Positions 9,816-18,766 of a DNA stretch of 64,000 bases are shown one piece after another. This stretch comes from Pseudomonadota bacterium (GTDB taxonomy: Bacteria; Desulfobacterota; Desulfobulbia; Desulfobulbales; Desulfocapsaceae). The position numbers and the translations under genes were made by a program. Every line of letters begins with the position of its first letter. Within the stretch, counting starts at the first letter, position 1. The notes under the pieces were generated by a model that did no database searches, had not been told where the DNA came from, and saw nothing but the letters and a program-made list of their open reading frames with translations. Location: contig JAHJKP010000013.1 in the NCBI GenBank assembly GCA_018821985.1, positions 124,001 to 188,000 of the forward strand, given 5' to 3'.

Positions 9816-10283
9816 ATGGAAAATATTCTCTGGTGGCATTGGATTGTTTTGGGAGTCATTCTGGTTCTTATGGAAATGGTGGTGCCATCATTTACAATCT
9901 TCTGGTTTGGGCTTGGGGCTTTGGTGACGGGCCTGGTGATGGCCCTCCTTCCCGATATCTCATTGAAGTGGCAACTGCTGGTGTTTTCAGTATCCAGTGT
10001 TGCCTTTACCTTCTTCTGGTTTCGTCTTTTTGTGCCACGGAAAAAAATGAAGTCCCTGTTGGTGGATGAGCAGGCAGCCATAGGTCAGACCGGGATTGCT
10101 GCTACTCGGGCTCTGATTCCCGGAGAGATGGGCCGGGTGGTTTTTTCTGTCCCGGTGCTGGATGATGAATCCTGGATGTATCTGGCTGATGAACCGATAG
10201 AAACAGGGAACCGGGTTCGGGTGATAGCGGTTCTCTCCCCAGATCAAAAAGAGCGAATTCTTAAAGTGGAAAGAGTGCGGTAA
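9816..10283 (+). CDS. NfeD-family membrane protein
   Basis: About 155 residues: two or three membrane helices in the first 75 residues (WIVLGVILVLMEMVVPSFTIFW; LLVFSVSSVAFTFFWF) and a C-terminal OB-fold domain (IGQTGIAATRALIPGEMGRVVF). NfeD proteins partner with SPFH proteins in lipid microdomains. The ATG at 9816 is preferred over the GTG at 9813; AAGGAAGGG lies just upstream. The SPFH gene starts 33 bases downstream, the classic NfeD-SPFH operon, supporting a joint membrane-organising role. Confidence 0.9.
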   Translation: MENILWWHWIVLGVILVLMEMVVPSFTIFWFGLGALVTGLVMALLPDISLKWQLLVFSVSSVAFTFFWFRLFVPRKKMKSLLVDEQAAIGQTGIAATRALIPGEMGRVVFSVPVLDDESWMYLADEPIETGNRVRVIAVLSPDQKERILKVERVR

Positions 10284-10315
10284 GGTTGTTGAATCTTTGA
10301 CAGGAGGAAGAAAAT

Positions 10316-11209
10316 ATGAATGTAGGTCTTATTCTGATAGGAGCTATCCTGGTTTTGGTCATTGTGACTATTGCCAACGGGGTCAAGATTGTTCCCCAGG
10401 GCTTTGAATATGTTATTATGCGCTTGGGTAAATATCATGCCACGCTTACGCCGGGTCTGAATCTGATTATTCCTTATATCGATACCATCGCCGCCAAGGT
10501 CACCAGAAAGGATATATCTCTCGATATCCCCAGCCAGGAGGTTATTACCCGCGATAATGCGGTAATCATCACCAATGCCATTGCCTTTATCAACATCCAT
10601 ACCCCGCACAAGGCTATTTTCGGCATCGATTTCTATGAACATGCCACCAGAAACCTGATTATGACAAATCTGCGGGCCATTATCGGGCAGATGGATCTGG
10701 ATGATGCCCTTAGTTCCCGGGAGCAGATCAAGCTTAAATTGATTCAGGCCATTGCCAATGATCTTGAGGATTGGGGCTTGACGGTCAAGAGTGTCGAAAT
10801 TCAGGATATTAAACCATCAACCACCATGCAGGATTCCATGGAACGTCAGGCCGCGGCTGAGCGGATTCGAAGGGCGGCTATCACCGAGGCTGAAGGTGAA
10901 AAACAGGCTGCTATCCTGACGGCGGAAGGCCAGAAACAGAAGGCCATCCTGGAGGCGGAAGGGCATCTTGAGGCCTCAAGGCGTGATGCCGAGGCCAGGA
11001 TTGTCCTTGCCAATGCCACCAAAGATGCCTTGGCGCTGGTGCAACAAGGGCTCGGGAACGAGCAGCTGCCGGCTCTTTATCTGCTGGGCGAGAAATATAT
11101 AGCTACTTTGCAGGAACTGAGCACCTCCGGTAATGCCAAGACCGTGGTGCTGCCTGCGGACCTGCCTGCCGCACTCCAGGGGATGTTTGGTCTCAAGGTT
11201 GTGAAGTGA
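10316..11209 (+). CDS. SPFH/Band-7 (stomatin-QmcA-type) membrane protein
   Basis: A 297-residue protein with one N-terminal membrane helix (LILIGAILVLVIVTIANGV), the SPFH domain (VPQGFEYVIMRLGKYHATLTPGLNLIIPYID) and an alanine/glutamate-rich coiled coil (AAERIRRAAITEAEGEKQAAILTAEGQKQ written here only in part) that drives ring oligomers. It is the expected partner of the NfeD protein immediately upstream. AGGAGG precedes the start. Such proteins scaffold inner-membrane microdomains and modulate FtsH-type proteolysis in E. coli; the specific role here is inferred. Confidence 0.93.
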   Translation: MNVGLILIGAILVLVIVTIANGVKIVPQGFEYVIMRLGKYHATLTPGLNLIIPYIDTIAAKVTRKDISLDIPSQEVITRDNAVIITNAIAFINIHTPHKAIFGIDFYEHATRNLIMTNLRAIIGQMDLDDALSSREQIKLKLIQAIANDLEDWGLTVKSVEIQDIKPSTTMQDSMERQAAAERIRRAAITEAEGEKQAAILTAEGQKQKAILEAEGHLEASRRDAEARIVLANATKDALALVQQGLGNEQLPALYLLGEKYIATLQELSTSGNAKTVVLPADLPAALQGMFGLKVVK

Positions 11210-11212
11210 CAT

Positions 11213-11255
11213 GATATTATTTGTAGCTTCAGCCAAGAAGGCTACAAATAATATC
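11213..11255. terminator. Long hairpin between convergent SPFH and ABC-export operons
   Basis: A perfect 15-bp stem (GATATTATTTGTAGC at 11213-11227 against 11241-11255) extends inward by TTC/GAA with one bulged G. It begins three bases after the SPFH stop and ends two bases before the permease stop on the other strand, so it probably ends both transcripts. The stem is unusually AT-rich and lacks a long U-run. Confidence 0.65.
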
Positions 11256-11257
11256 GT

Positions 11258-12457
11258 TTATTCCGTCCTTAGCGCCTCAACCGGATGCATCCTGGCGGCA
11301 CGACGGGCGGGCAGGACTCCTGCCAAAAGGCCCACAAGGGCCGCCAACAGCTCAGCTGAGACCACATAGCCCCAGGATGTGTGGCTGGGCAGGGCCGGTA
11401 CCAGAAGAGTGACAAACCACGACCCTCCTATCCCCAGTCCCAGTCCGGCCAGTCCGCCGATGGCTGCGAGCACCACCGCCTCACCAAGAAAGAGAACAAG
11501 GATCTGATTCCGGCCTACCCCCAGGGCCCTGAGCAGACCAATTTCTCCGGTGCGTTCATTGACCGCAATCGACATGATGGTCAGGATGCCGACACCGCCC
11601 ACCAGCAAGGATATTCCTCCCAATGCACCCACCGCTATGGTCAGGGTGCCCAGCACCCCGCCCAGCACATCCAGCATCTTTTCCTGGGTAGTGATGGTGA
11701 AATCCTCACTGCCGTGCCGGCCTACCAAAACCTTCCTGACCTTTTCGGCCACAACGGTGGAGCTGCTGTTGGTGCTATGGAGCAGGTCTATCTCCATAAG
11801 ACTTTCCCGATTAAACAGGGCCAAGGCCTTGCTGGCAGGGATGTAGACGGCATCGTCAAGGTCAAAACCGAGTAGTTGCCCCTTTGATTCCATGGAGCCG
11901 ATGACGCGGAAAAGCTCGCCGCCAATGCGGACTCGGATGCCTAAGGCCTGAGTGGAGCCGAACAACTCCTGCCGTACCTTGCTGCCCAGCACTGCAAAGG
12001 AGCGTGCCGCCCGGGGGGGATCATCAGGGAGAAAACGACCGGCCGCCACCCCAAACCTCCAAACCCTGGAGGCAGAGGCATCAACCCCATAGATGGTGGT
12101 GCGTCTCTGGTGGCTACCGGCCTCAATTGCAGCATTGCCTTGAACGACGGAAACTGCATCCAGGATCTGGGGCAGTTTTTTGAGGCTTTCGGTGTCCTCG
12201 ATGGTCAAGGGACGGACATTGCTGACCAGAGCCCCGGAGATGCCATGGGTGGTAACTTTGCCGGGATTGATGGCGATGAGGTTGGTGCCGAATTGGGTGA
12301 ATTCGGCAAGGACAAAATGATGCAAGCCCTCTCCGAGCGAGGTGAGCAGGACCACCGCGCCAATGCCTACTCCAATACCCAGGGCTGTCAGAAAGCTACG
12401 CAGTCGCTGGGCGCGAACGCCATAGATAGTATACCGTAAAAAGTCGTTTACTTGCAT
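11258..12457 (-). CDS. MacB-like ABC transporter permease (second of pair)
   Basis: About 399 residues from ATG 12457, the start that lines up with its paralogue (MQVNDFLRYTIYGVRAQRLRSFLTALGIG). It has one N-terminal membrane helix, a large periplasmic MacB-PCD domain and three C-terminal helices (ISLLVGGVGILTIMSIAVNERTGEIGLLRALG is the FtsX-domain coupling region). AGGAA lies upstream and the gap to the preceding permease is only 14 bases. With the upstream permease it probably forms a heterodimeric membrane domain. The operon is adaptor, ATPase, permease, permease; the cargo is unknown. Confidence 0.93.
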   Translation of the reverse strand: MQVNDFLRYTIYGVRAQRLRSFLTALGIGVGIGAVVLLTSLGEGLHHFVLAEFTQFGTNLIAINPGKVTTHGISGALVSNVRPLTIEDTESLKKLPQILDAVSVVQGNAAIEAGSHQRRTTIYGVDASASRVWRFGVAAGRFLPDDPPRAARSFAVLGSKVRQELFGSTQALGIRVRIGGELFRVIGSMESKGQLLGFDLDDAVYIPASKALALFNRESLMEIDLLHSTNSSSTVVAEKVRKVLVGRHGSEDFTITTQEKMLDVLGGVLGTLTIAVGALGGISLLVGGVGILTIMSIAVNERTGEIGLLRALGVGRNQILVLFLGEAVVLAAIGGLAGLGLGIGGSWFVTLLVPALPSHTSWGYVVSAELLAALVGLLAGVLPARRAARMHPVEALRTE

Positions 12458-12471
12458 AGTCGTAGGGGTTC

Positions 12472-13677
12472 CTAGCGTCGGGCCAGTGATAATGCCGGTT
12501 CCAGGCTGGCTGCCCGCCGTGCCGGCAATACGCCAAAGATGATGCCGGTAATCAGTGCCACTGCCAGTGCTATGGCCGGTGACCAAGGGGCAATGTGTAG
12601 AGGAAATTGAGGAAAGAGAAAAGCTGCCAGCTGTATGCCGAGCAAGGCCAACAGCAGTCCAATGGCGGCCCCGATTGATGACAGGATGGTGGACTCGGTC
12701 AGGAATAGCTTCATGATCTGTTCCTTTGACGCTCCCAAGGCCTTGAGCAGACCGATCTCTGTCCTCCTGTTGGATATTGCTACCAGCATGACATTCATGA
12801 TCATGATCCCGGCCACTACCAGACTGATGGCGGCAATACCGGCTACAGACAGGGTCAGTGCCTTAAATATTCGATCAAAGGTGGTCAGGATTGCGTCCTG
12901 GGTAATGACCGTGATGTCATCCTCTCCCTCGTGGCGGCTCCGGATAGTCTCGAGGATAGATTGCCGGGTTTGTTCCATCCCTTCAGGGGTTGTGGACTCT
13001 ACCAGAATACGAAACAGCGAGGAAGCGTTGAAAAGTGACTGTGCTGCTGCCACCGGAATGATGACCATGTCGCCCAGATCCTCTCCAAGGGAGACTCCGG
13101 GTGAAGCAAGAACCCCGATAACCCGGAAACGGCGGTCGCCAATGCGCAGCCACCTGCCAATGGCGGGCTGGTTGCCAAAGAGCTCTTTTTTCCCTGTCAG
13201 GCCGATGACACAGATGGCCTCGGCTCGAGTGGGGTCGCCGGGCGGCAGAAAGGCGCCCTGGCTCAAGTCCAGGTGGCGGATTTCAAAGATTTCGGAGGTG
13301 CTGCCCAGTACCAGCATCTCTCGTTCCAGATTGTGTACGGAAACCGGCGCGGAGCCGGCGATGATCGGTGCGATCCGCCGCACGGTGCGGGACCGGGTCA
13401 GGGCGATGGCATCTTCCAGAGTAAGATCGCGGGGAGTCTCTCCCAACAGGGGGGGAGGGCCGCCGGTTGTTTCCGAACGCCCGGGCAGGACGATGAGGAG
13501 GTTGGTGCCGAGTGAGGAAAACTGGTCGATCACATAGATCCTGGCACTGTCGCCAAGGGAGATGAGGACAACCACGGAACTGACCCCTATGGCCATGGCC
13601 AGCAGCATGAGCAAGGTGCGGCCACGATTGGCAGTAGCCGCATGCATACTGAAGGAAAGGATATCACGGATCTGCAT
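12472..13677 (-). CDS. MacB-like ABC transporter permease (first of pair)
   Basis: About 401 residues from ATG 13677, which has AGGA eight bases upstream and gives MQIRDILSFSMHAATANRGRTLLML, parallel to the second permease. An ATG at 13710 overlapping the ATPase gene is possible. Same topology: one helix, periplasmic MacB-PCD domain, FtsX domain with the EIGLLKALGASKEQIMKLFL coupling helix. Sequence divergence from its neighbour along the whole length indicates an old duplication with specialisation rather than a recent copy. It belongs to the four-gene export operon read from 15525. Confidence 0.93.
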   Translation of the reverse strand: MQIRDILSFSMHAATANRGRTLLMLLAMAIGVSSVVVLISLGDSARIYVIDQFSSLGTNLLIVLPGRSETTGGPPPLLGETPRDLTLEDAIALTRSRTVRRIAPIIAGSAPVSVHNLEREMLVLGSTSEIFEIRHLDLSQGAFLPPGDPTRAEAICVIGLTGKKELFGNQPAIGRWLRIGDRRFRVIGVLASPGVSLGEDLGDMVIIPVAAAQSLFNASSLFRILVESTTPEGMEQTRQSILETIRSRHEGEDDITVITQDAILTTFDRIFKALTLSVAGIAAISLVVAGIMIMNVMLVAISNRRTEIGLLKALGASKEQIMKLFLTESTILSSIGAAIGLLLALLGIQLAAFLFPQFPLHIAPWSPAIALAVALITGIIFGVLPARRAASLEPALSLARR

Positions 13678-13699
13678 GCCTTGTTTCCTCAGGACGCTA

Positions 13700-14368
13700 T
13701 CATTTGTCATTCTCAATACGCCCATCCACCATCAGAATCTGGCGACGTGCCCGTCGGCCCAGATCCGGGTCGTGAGTGACCATGATCAGGGTGATCCCCT
13801 GGTGGTTCAGTTCTTCGAGAATTTCCGCCACTTCGACTCCGGAACTGCGGTCAAGGTTGCCGGTGGGCTCATCGGCCAGGATCACCGAGGGCTGCATGAT
13901 GGTGGCCCGGGCAATGGCCACTCGCTGCCGTTGTCCCCCTGACAGTTGATCCGGACGGTGGCCGGCCCGGTTGCCAAGACCAAAGGCGGTCAAGGCCGCA
14001 GTGACCCGAACCTGTCGTTCCTCCTGCTTCATGCCGGAGAGCATCAGGGGCAGAGCGATATTGTCAAAGGCGGTCAGGCGCGGCACCAGATGAAAAAACT
14101 GGAAGACAAAGCCGATCTTGTGCCGGCGGATTTCCGCCTGCTGTTCTTCTTCCAGTTCCGAGACCTTGATCCCGTCCAGCTCATAGGATCCACTGTCAGG
14201 ACGATCGAGGAGGCCTATGATATTGAGGAGAGAAGACTTGCCTGAACCGGATGGCCCCATGATGGCGATATATTCACCGTCTGAAGCGGTCATGGATACA
14301 TCAGAAAGGGCATGAACCTCTTCGTCACCTACCAGGAAGATCCGTTCAATGTGCTGGAGGTGAATCAT
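13700..14368 (-). CDS. MacB/LolD-type ABC transporter ATPase
   Basis: A 222-residue nucleotide-binding subunit. Walker A is GPSGSGKSS, the Q-loop lies in [20 protein letters not shown], the signature is [14 protein letters not shown], Walker B is [12 protein letters not shown] and the switch histidine is in [11 protein letters not shown]. This is the MacB/LolD/FtsE class that drives mechanotransmission across the inner membrane rather than classic transport. Its start overlaps the adaptor stop by four bases (ATGA), so the subunits are translationally coupled. Confidence 0.96.
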   Translation of the reverse strand: MIHLQHIERIFLVGDEEVHALSDVSMTASDGEYIAIMGPSGSGKSSLLNIIGLLDRPDSGSYELDGIKVSELEEEQQAEIRRHKIGFVFQFFHLVPRLTAFDNIALPLMLSGMKQEERQVRVTAALTAFGLGNRAGHRPDQLSGGQRQRVAIARATIMQPSVILADEPTGNLDRSSGVEVAEILEELNHQGITLIMVTHDPDLGRRARRQILMVDGRIENDK

Positions 14369-15525
14369 TTTTTGGTTGGTTCCTCTTGGGAAAGCCTGGC
14401 TGGGATCCCGTCTTTGAGGCCCGGTTGATCGATAGAGAGGACTATCAGCTCGCCTGGCTGCAAGCCTTCAATGACCTCGGTCCGATCCCAGTTACTCAGT
14501 CCCGGCCGGATGATTCGTTCTTCCAGACGACCCTTCTGGGGCTGATAGACATAGACCCTGTTCCCTGGCAGCAGGGCCTGAGTGGGAATGCGCAAGGTGT
14601 TGCTGTGTTCTTCAAGGATGATTTCTGCATCAACGCTGTATCCGGCCAGAAGATTTTTTGTGTCTTGCGGGTCGGTGAACTCCAGTTCCACCTCCACGGT
14701 ACGGGCCTGTTTTTCAAGATCCAGAACATAGGGGGCAATTCGGCGAACCCGGGCTGCGAAATGTTTGTCACCAAAGGCATCCATGGTGATTCTGGCCTTG
14801 GCGCCCACCTGAACCTTTGCCGCATCTACTTCGTCAATGGGGGCGGTAATGTAAAAGCTGGAGGTGTCAAGCAGTTCGATAGCGGGCAGGGTGGCGATGC
14901 CTGGCGGTGAGGGGGTGATATACTCGTTCAGCTCGCCATGGATCTCGGCGATAATCCCGGGAAAAGGTGCCAGCAACCGGGTTCGTTCCAGTTGGGTGGT
15001 GATGACATTCAGCCGGGCCAAGCTTGTTTCGGCGGCAGCAAGGGCTGCCTGATAGGTATAGCGCTGGGCCTCGGCCAGACTTTTTGCCTTGTCCATTGTC
15101 TCTTCTGCAATGGCGTCAATCTGGAACAGGTGTTGGAGGCGCTTTGCCTCGCGGCTGGAGTTTTCCGCCTGTACCCGGGCCGATTCCGCTTGGGCCTGGG
15201 CCGTTCTGGCTTCACTTGCCGCCAGCTCTTTTTCAGCAAGAAGGTCTTTGTTCCACAGTTCCAGCAGGAGTTGGCCTTGTTGGACCTGATCCCCTTTTTG
15301 CACCGCCAGGACACTGAGCTGGCCGCCGATGGCGGGAGAGAGATGGGCTTGACGGCAGGCCTTCAGGGTGCCGGCCCTGGTATTGGCCACAACTTTTTCT
15401 ACCGTACCTTGTTCAACAGGCGCGACAATGACTTCCATTTTTTCCGGAGAAAGCCGATACCAGAGAAGGGTACCAAGACCTAAGAGAACGAAGAGGATGA
15501 TCCAGAAGATGCGATGTCGAAACAT
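14365..15525 (-). CDS. HlyD/MacA-type periplasmic adaptor
   Basis: A 386-residue membrane-fusion protein: N-terminal anchor helix (IFWIILFVLLGLGTLLWY), barrel-sandwich/lipoyl halves (QAHLSPAIGGQLSVLAVQKGDQVQQG and TRLLAPFPGIIAEI), an alanine/glutamine-rich coiled-coil hairpin about residues 95-185, and beta-barrel and membrane-proximal domains. It bridges the permeases to an outer-membrane TolC-like channel, which is not encoded here. First gene of the export operon; the rsmB gene ends 63 bases upstream. Confidence 0.93.
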   Translation of the reverse strand: MFRHRIFWIILFVLLGLGTLLWYRLSPEKMEVIVAPVEQGTVEKVVANTRAGTLKACRQAHLSPAIGGQLSVLAVQKGDQVQQGQLLLELWNKDLLAEKELAASEARTAQAQAESARVQAENSSREAKRLQHLFQIDAIAEETMDKAKSLAEAQRYTYQAALAAAETSLARLNVITTQLERTRLLAPFPGIIAEIHGELNEYITPSPPGIATLPAIELLDTSSFYITAPIDEVDAAKVQVGAKARITMDAFGDKHFAARVRRIAPYVLDLEKQARTVEVELEFTDPQDTKNLLAGYSVDAEIILEEHSNTLRIPTQALLPGNRVYVYQPQKGRLEERIIRPGLSNWDRTEVIEGLQPGELIVLSIDQPGLKDGIPARLSQEEPTKK

Positions 15526-15588
15526 TGTTGCTCCGTTGTGCAGGTGACAGGTGACGGAGGACAGATTGGTCAGGCGTGGTAGGCCAAA

Positions 15589-16977
15589 TCAAACAGGCCT
15601 TTTTTTTCTGACCAGTCTGGCTCCGAAAAAACCATCAATGGAAGGTCCGGGAAGTGGTGCGAAAAATCCATCCCTGACCAGTTGTCTTGCTGCCTGTGGA
15701 AGGTAAGGGGTGCAGTCTTCCACCATGAAGTCGGGATTCCGGTCAAGAAAGAGGGCGATCACCGCCTCATTTTCCTCAGGTTCCAGAGAGCAGGTTGCAT
15801 AGACCAGGATGCCATCCGGGGCGAGAATCTCTGCCGCTTGTTCCAGCAGTACCAGTTGGTTCTGTTGGTAGCGGACAAGGTCATCCTCCTGCCGGTTCCA
15901 GCGGATGTCAGGATGTCTGCCGGTGACCCCGGTGCCGGAGCAGGGGGAGTCAACCAGGATGCCGTCGAAGCGGAGGTCGCAGTCTTGGGAAAAGTGGAGT
16001 AGATCCATGGAATAGAGGGTGACAGGTGCATCAGGATGGAGACGTTGCATGTTCTCGCGGAATTTCTGCCGACGTTGCCCTTCAGGTTCAACGGCCGCGA
16101 TGGTGGCATTGCTGTCGGCGCAGAGCTGGACCAGATTGCCTGTTTTGCCGCCAAGTCCGGCGCAGGCATCCAGATAGTGGCCGTTTTTGACGATGGGGGT
16201 CAGCAGCAGTGCCAGCAGCCCAGCCCCCTCATCCTGGACCTGGAAATGGCCCTGGGCAAATCCAGGCAGCCTGCTTACGGCCCCGTGAAAATCCGGCAGG
16301 ACCACGGTGTCCTGGCTGTATGTCCCTGGCAGCACAGCTATTCCTTCCTGTTCAATGTCGGCCATCAACTGCACTCTACTGGTCACACAGGTATTGACCA
16401 GCAGGATCAGAGGGGATTGCTGATTGTTGATTGCACAGATTCGCCGCATCTCCTCTTGTCCGTATCTCTCCTGCCAGCGTCTGGTCAGCCAATCCGGGTG
16501 ATTAAGGAAAGGGGATCCTGTGCTGTCCATGCGGCTTTGGGTGGTAAGTTTCTCTTTCTGGCGCAGGCTTTCCCGGAGGACACCGTTGACAAAACCCTGC
16601 AGATTTTTTGGCAGGTGGGCGGTCTGCAGGGCCTTGACTGATTCATTGACGGCTGCGGATTCGGGGATGCGGTCAAGGAAAAAGATCTGGTACAATCCTA
16701 TAAGCAGTGCCTGACGGACAAAGGGTTTTATCCTGGAAAGCGGTTTCTTGCAGAGAGATTGCAGCAGTGATTCGAGGGCGTGCCGTTGTCGCAAGACCCC
16801 ATAGATAAGGTTCATGGCCAGATGGCGGTCGGGGCCGTCAAGCGCGCATTCCGCGGCCACCTTGTCAAAAAGCACACCGGCCGGCACATGAGTCCGTTCG
16901 AGCCGGCAGAGGGTCTCGATTGCCGTAAAACGTGCAGTCCGAGCTGTTTTTTGTTGGGATCTAGGCAAGGCTGCCAC
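15589..16977 (-). CDS. rsmB: 16S rRNA (cytosine-967-C5)-methyltransferase
   Basis: A 462-residue RsmB/Sun protein. Residues about 15-145 are the NusB-like RNA-binding domain; residues about 165-460 form the SAM-dependent catalytic domain with motif I DACAGLGGKTGNL, the PCSGTG loop (VDSPCSGTGVTGRHPDIRW) and the catalytic cysteine motif YATCSLEPEENE. The start is the GTG at 16977, three bases after the stop of the receiver gene, so the two are co-transcribed and perhaps coupled. No ribosome-binding site of its own is clear. Pairing with a receiver protein is unusual and may be incidental. Confidence 0.95.
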   Translation of the reverse strand: MAALPRSQQKTARTARFTAIETLCRLERTHVPAGVLFDKVAAECALDGPDRHLAMNLIYGVLRQRHALESLLQSLCKKPLSRIKPFVRQALLIGLYQIFFLDRIPESAAVNESVKALQTAHLPKNLQGFVNGVLRESLRQKEKLTTQSRMDSTGSPFLNHPDWLTRRWQERYGQEEMRRICAINNQQSPLILLVNTCVTSRVQLMADIEQEGIAVLPGTYSQDTVVLPDFHGAVSRLPGFAQGHFQVQDEGAGLLALLLTPIVKNGHYLDACAGLGGKTGNLVQLCADSNATIAAVEPEGQRRQKFRENMQRLHPDAPVTLYSMDLLHFSQDCDLRFDGILVDSPCSGTGVTGRHPDIRWNRQEDDLVRYQQNQLVLLEQAAEILAPDGILVYATCSLEPEENEAVIALFLDRNPDFMVEDCTPYLPQAARQLVRDGFFAPLPGPSIDGFFGARLVRKKRPV

Positions 16978-16980
16978 TGG

Positions 16981-17361
16981 TCAGGAACGTATCAGGCTGT
17001 CAATGGCGGCGATAAGTTCAGTTATTGGTGATTGTTTGGAAATCAGGGTCCGAAGGGTGTGGCCGCCTCCGATCTGGTCCACTTCTTCCGGGCTGACCAT
17101 GCCGGTGAGATAGAGGACGGGGATTGCTGCGGTCTGAGGATCTTGTGCCAGGCTGCTGGCCACTGCGACCCCGTGTGTCTCCGGCATATTGATGTCGAGA
17201 ATGGCAAGATCGGGCAATTCCGTCTTGATCAGTGCCAAGGCGCTTTCACTTTGTGTACTGGTGGTGACCTGGAATCGTCCGGTTGCCTCCATCTGCATTT
17301 TCAGGAGATCGCAGAGGTCCTCGTCGTCATCAATCAGGACAATTTTTATGATTTTTGGCAT
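16981..17361 (-). CDS. Single-domain response regulator
   Basis: A 126-residue stand-alone receiver domain: acidic pair DDDE near residue 12, phosphorylation aspartate in LAILDINMPETHG, the conserved Thr in LYLTGMV and the Lys in LISKQS. There is no output domain, so it must act by protein contact, as CheY-like or phosphorelay intermediates do. It lies directly upstream of rsmB on the minus strand. Candidate partners in the window are the kinases at 19030-20970 and 50254-52608, but nothing in the sequence ties it to either. Confidence 0.92.
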   Translation of the reverse strand: MPKIIKIVLIDDDEDLCDLLKMQMEATGRFQVTTSTQSESALALIKTELPDLAILDINMPETHGVAVASSLAQDPQTAAIPVLYLTGMVSPEEVDQIGGGHTLRTLISKQSPITELIAAIDSLIRS

Positions 17362-17668
17362 GGTTCTTCTTGTTCCTTTGGTGGAGAAAATCTCAGCTGT
17401 GTTATTTGTTTATCTCCGGTCATGATATAATTTATGTGGCGTGAGATCAAGCAAACTTCCAATTTTCGTATAACTATAACATTTGGTCGTGAGCAAAGTG
17501 CTCAGACAGGTTGGAATTATTTTCGTTTATTCCCGTCAGGTCCCATGCCGAATGGCGAATATCTCTCATGTTACTGGTATTGGCCACGAAGTCCGGCTGA
17601 TCATTTTCCGTGTCAGCGCATAGATCAGGGTTTCAACGGCAGCGCTACGTACATACGTATAAGCCTTT
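17362..17668. other. Intergenic region without a recognisable gene
   Basis: About 300 bases between the receiver gene and the short ORF after the flippase. I see no convincing ORF, tRNA or terminator. The only structured spot is two copies of the palindrome TACGTA two bases apart at 17646-17651 and 17654-17659. The receiver-rsmB promoter should lie in the first 100 bases but no consensus stands out. Confidence 0.4.
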
Positions 17669-17773
17669 TTATTTATCACGAACCAGCTCTTTGATGGTAG
17701 AAAGTTGGCTGTCGCAGATCTGAATGAGCAGGATCGGCAGGGAACCGTTGATCGCAGGACTTTTAGAAATCAT
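17669..17773 (-). CDS. Possible 34-residue ORF coupled to the flippase gene
   Basis: The ATG at 17773 overlaps the flippase stop as ATGA, the same coupling found twice upstream in this gene string. The product starts MISKSPAINGSLPILLIQI and ends in a charged tail (KELVRDK). It is short, has no family I recognise and could be chance read-through of a downstream frame; the evidence is only its position and overlap. Confidence 0.25.
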   Translation of the reverse strand: MISKSPAINGSLPILLIQICDSQLSTIKELVRDK

Positions 17774-18753
17774 CGTAACTCTCGTCGTGTAAGCCAGAGA
17801 CCGGGTAGCATGGGGAGCCAGAGCGTGAATCCCCGCAGCAATATTGTTGCGGTGAGGGCTGGTTCAAGTTGTATACCGAGCAGTCGAAGCATCGTTACGC
17901 AGGCAGCTTCAAAAGTTCCAATGCCAAGGGGAATAGGACCGATCGTGGTAACAATGGAGGCCAGCACAAAACTGGGGAATGCCACAAAAAAAGATACGTG
18001 TTGTCCAATCGCCAGCAGCATAACCCACAAAGTGATCGAATCGAGAATAAAAATTGCCCCTTGAAGTAAAATTGTTGTGATAATCAGCATGGGGTTACGT
18101 AACAGATCAAGTGGTGCCTCAGCAAAGGGCTGCAATAAATTAAGTGCGCCAGGGACTCTTTTTATCCATTTGGGAATTTCTCTTTTGGTGAGGTGTTTAA
18201 CCATTAAAGTCCCGACCGGGATAATGACTGCAACCAGACAGAAGCAGAAGTAGATGGATATAATCCAGGGATTTATGGCATGATAAAACCATAACAGCAC
18301 GATGCTTGCCATGGCGACTATGAGATAAGCCGCATAATAAGAGATTAAGCTTACAAGCATCATCCCCATGCAAAGGTCCGGCGGTACCCCGCGCCGCTTT
18401 AAGGCCGCAAAGAAAAAAACGGTTCCAGTCATGCCGCCGCTCGGCATTGCCTGGTCAGAAAACAGTTTGGCCACACCCAGTGGTGCCAATGATAACATTG
18501 AAGAATACATTCCTCCCTGGCCTAATGCCATCTGCCATATCCGAGCCACGCAGAAATAGGTGGCAATCTGCAACAGGAGGGCAGCAATCAACCATGCTGA
18601 ATGGGCCTTGCTCGCCAGTTGTACAAATTGTTCAATTTCTCCAACGTGCGCTACAGAAATGATTAAACCTGACAACAGTAAGATTCCTGCGAACCAGGCC
18701 CTGAAACGCCAGGTGTGCTTTTTGGAGATTTGTTGTTTATCCCATTGTTGCAT
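17770..18753 (-). CDS. UPF0104/AglD-type flippase-like integral membrane protein
   Basis: A 327-residue protein with about eight membrane helices resembling the lysylphosphatidylglycerol synthase/flippase membrane domain (AglD, MprF N-terminus). Family blocks include SAHSAWLIAALLLQIATYFCVARIWQMAL, the SDQAMPSGGMTGTVFFF loop and GPIPLGIGTFEAACVTMLRLLG. No synthase domain is attached, so lysine transfer to lipids is not implied. AAGGAA lies upstream of the ATG. It follows the ATPase remnant by 13 bases and the kinase gene, all on the minus strand. In other genomes such proteins can neighbour P-type ATPases, which fits the remnant beside it. Confidence 0.85.
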   Translation of the reverse strand: MQQWDKQQISKKHTWRFRAWFAGILLLSGLIISVAHVGEIEQFVQLASKAHSAWLIAALLLQIATYFCVARIWQMALGQGGMYSSMLSLAPLGVAKLFSDQAMPSGGMTGTVFFFAALKRRGVPPDLCMGMMLVSLISYYAAYLIVAMASIVLLWFYHAINPWIISIYFCFCLVAVIIPVGTLMVKHLTKREIPKWIKRVPGALNLLQPFAEAPLDLLRNPMLIITTILLQGAIFILDSITLWVMLLAIGQHVSFFVAFPSFVLASIVTTIGPIPLGIGTFEAACVTMLRLLGIQLEPALTATILLRGFTLWLPMLPGLWLTRRELR

Positions 18754-18766
18754 TTCGACGTTCCTT

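Noticed and set aside
12635-13537. A 300-codon open frame antisense to the first MacB-like permease
   Set aside because: It is the complement of a well-supported coding gene, Ser/Arg/Met-rich and without a start signal.
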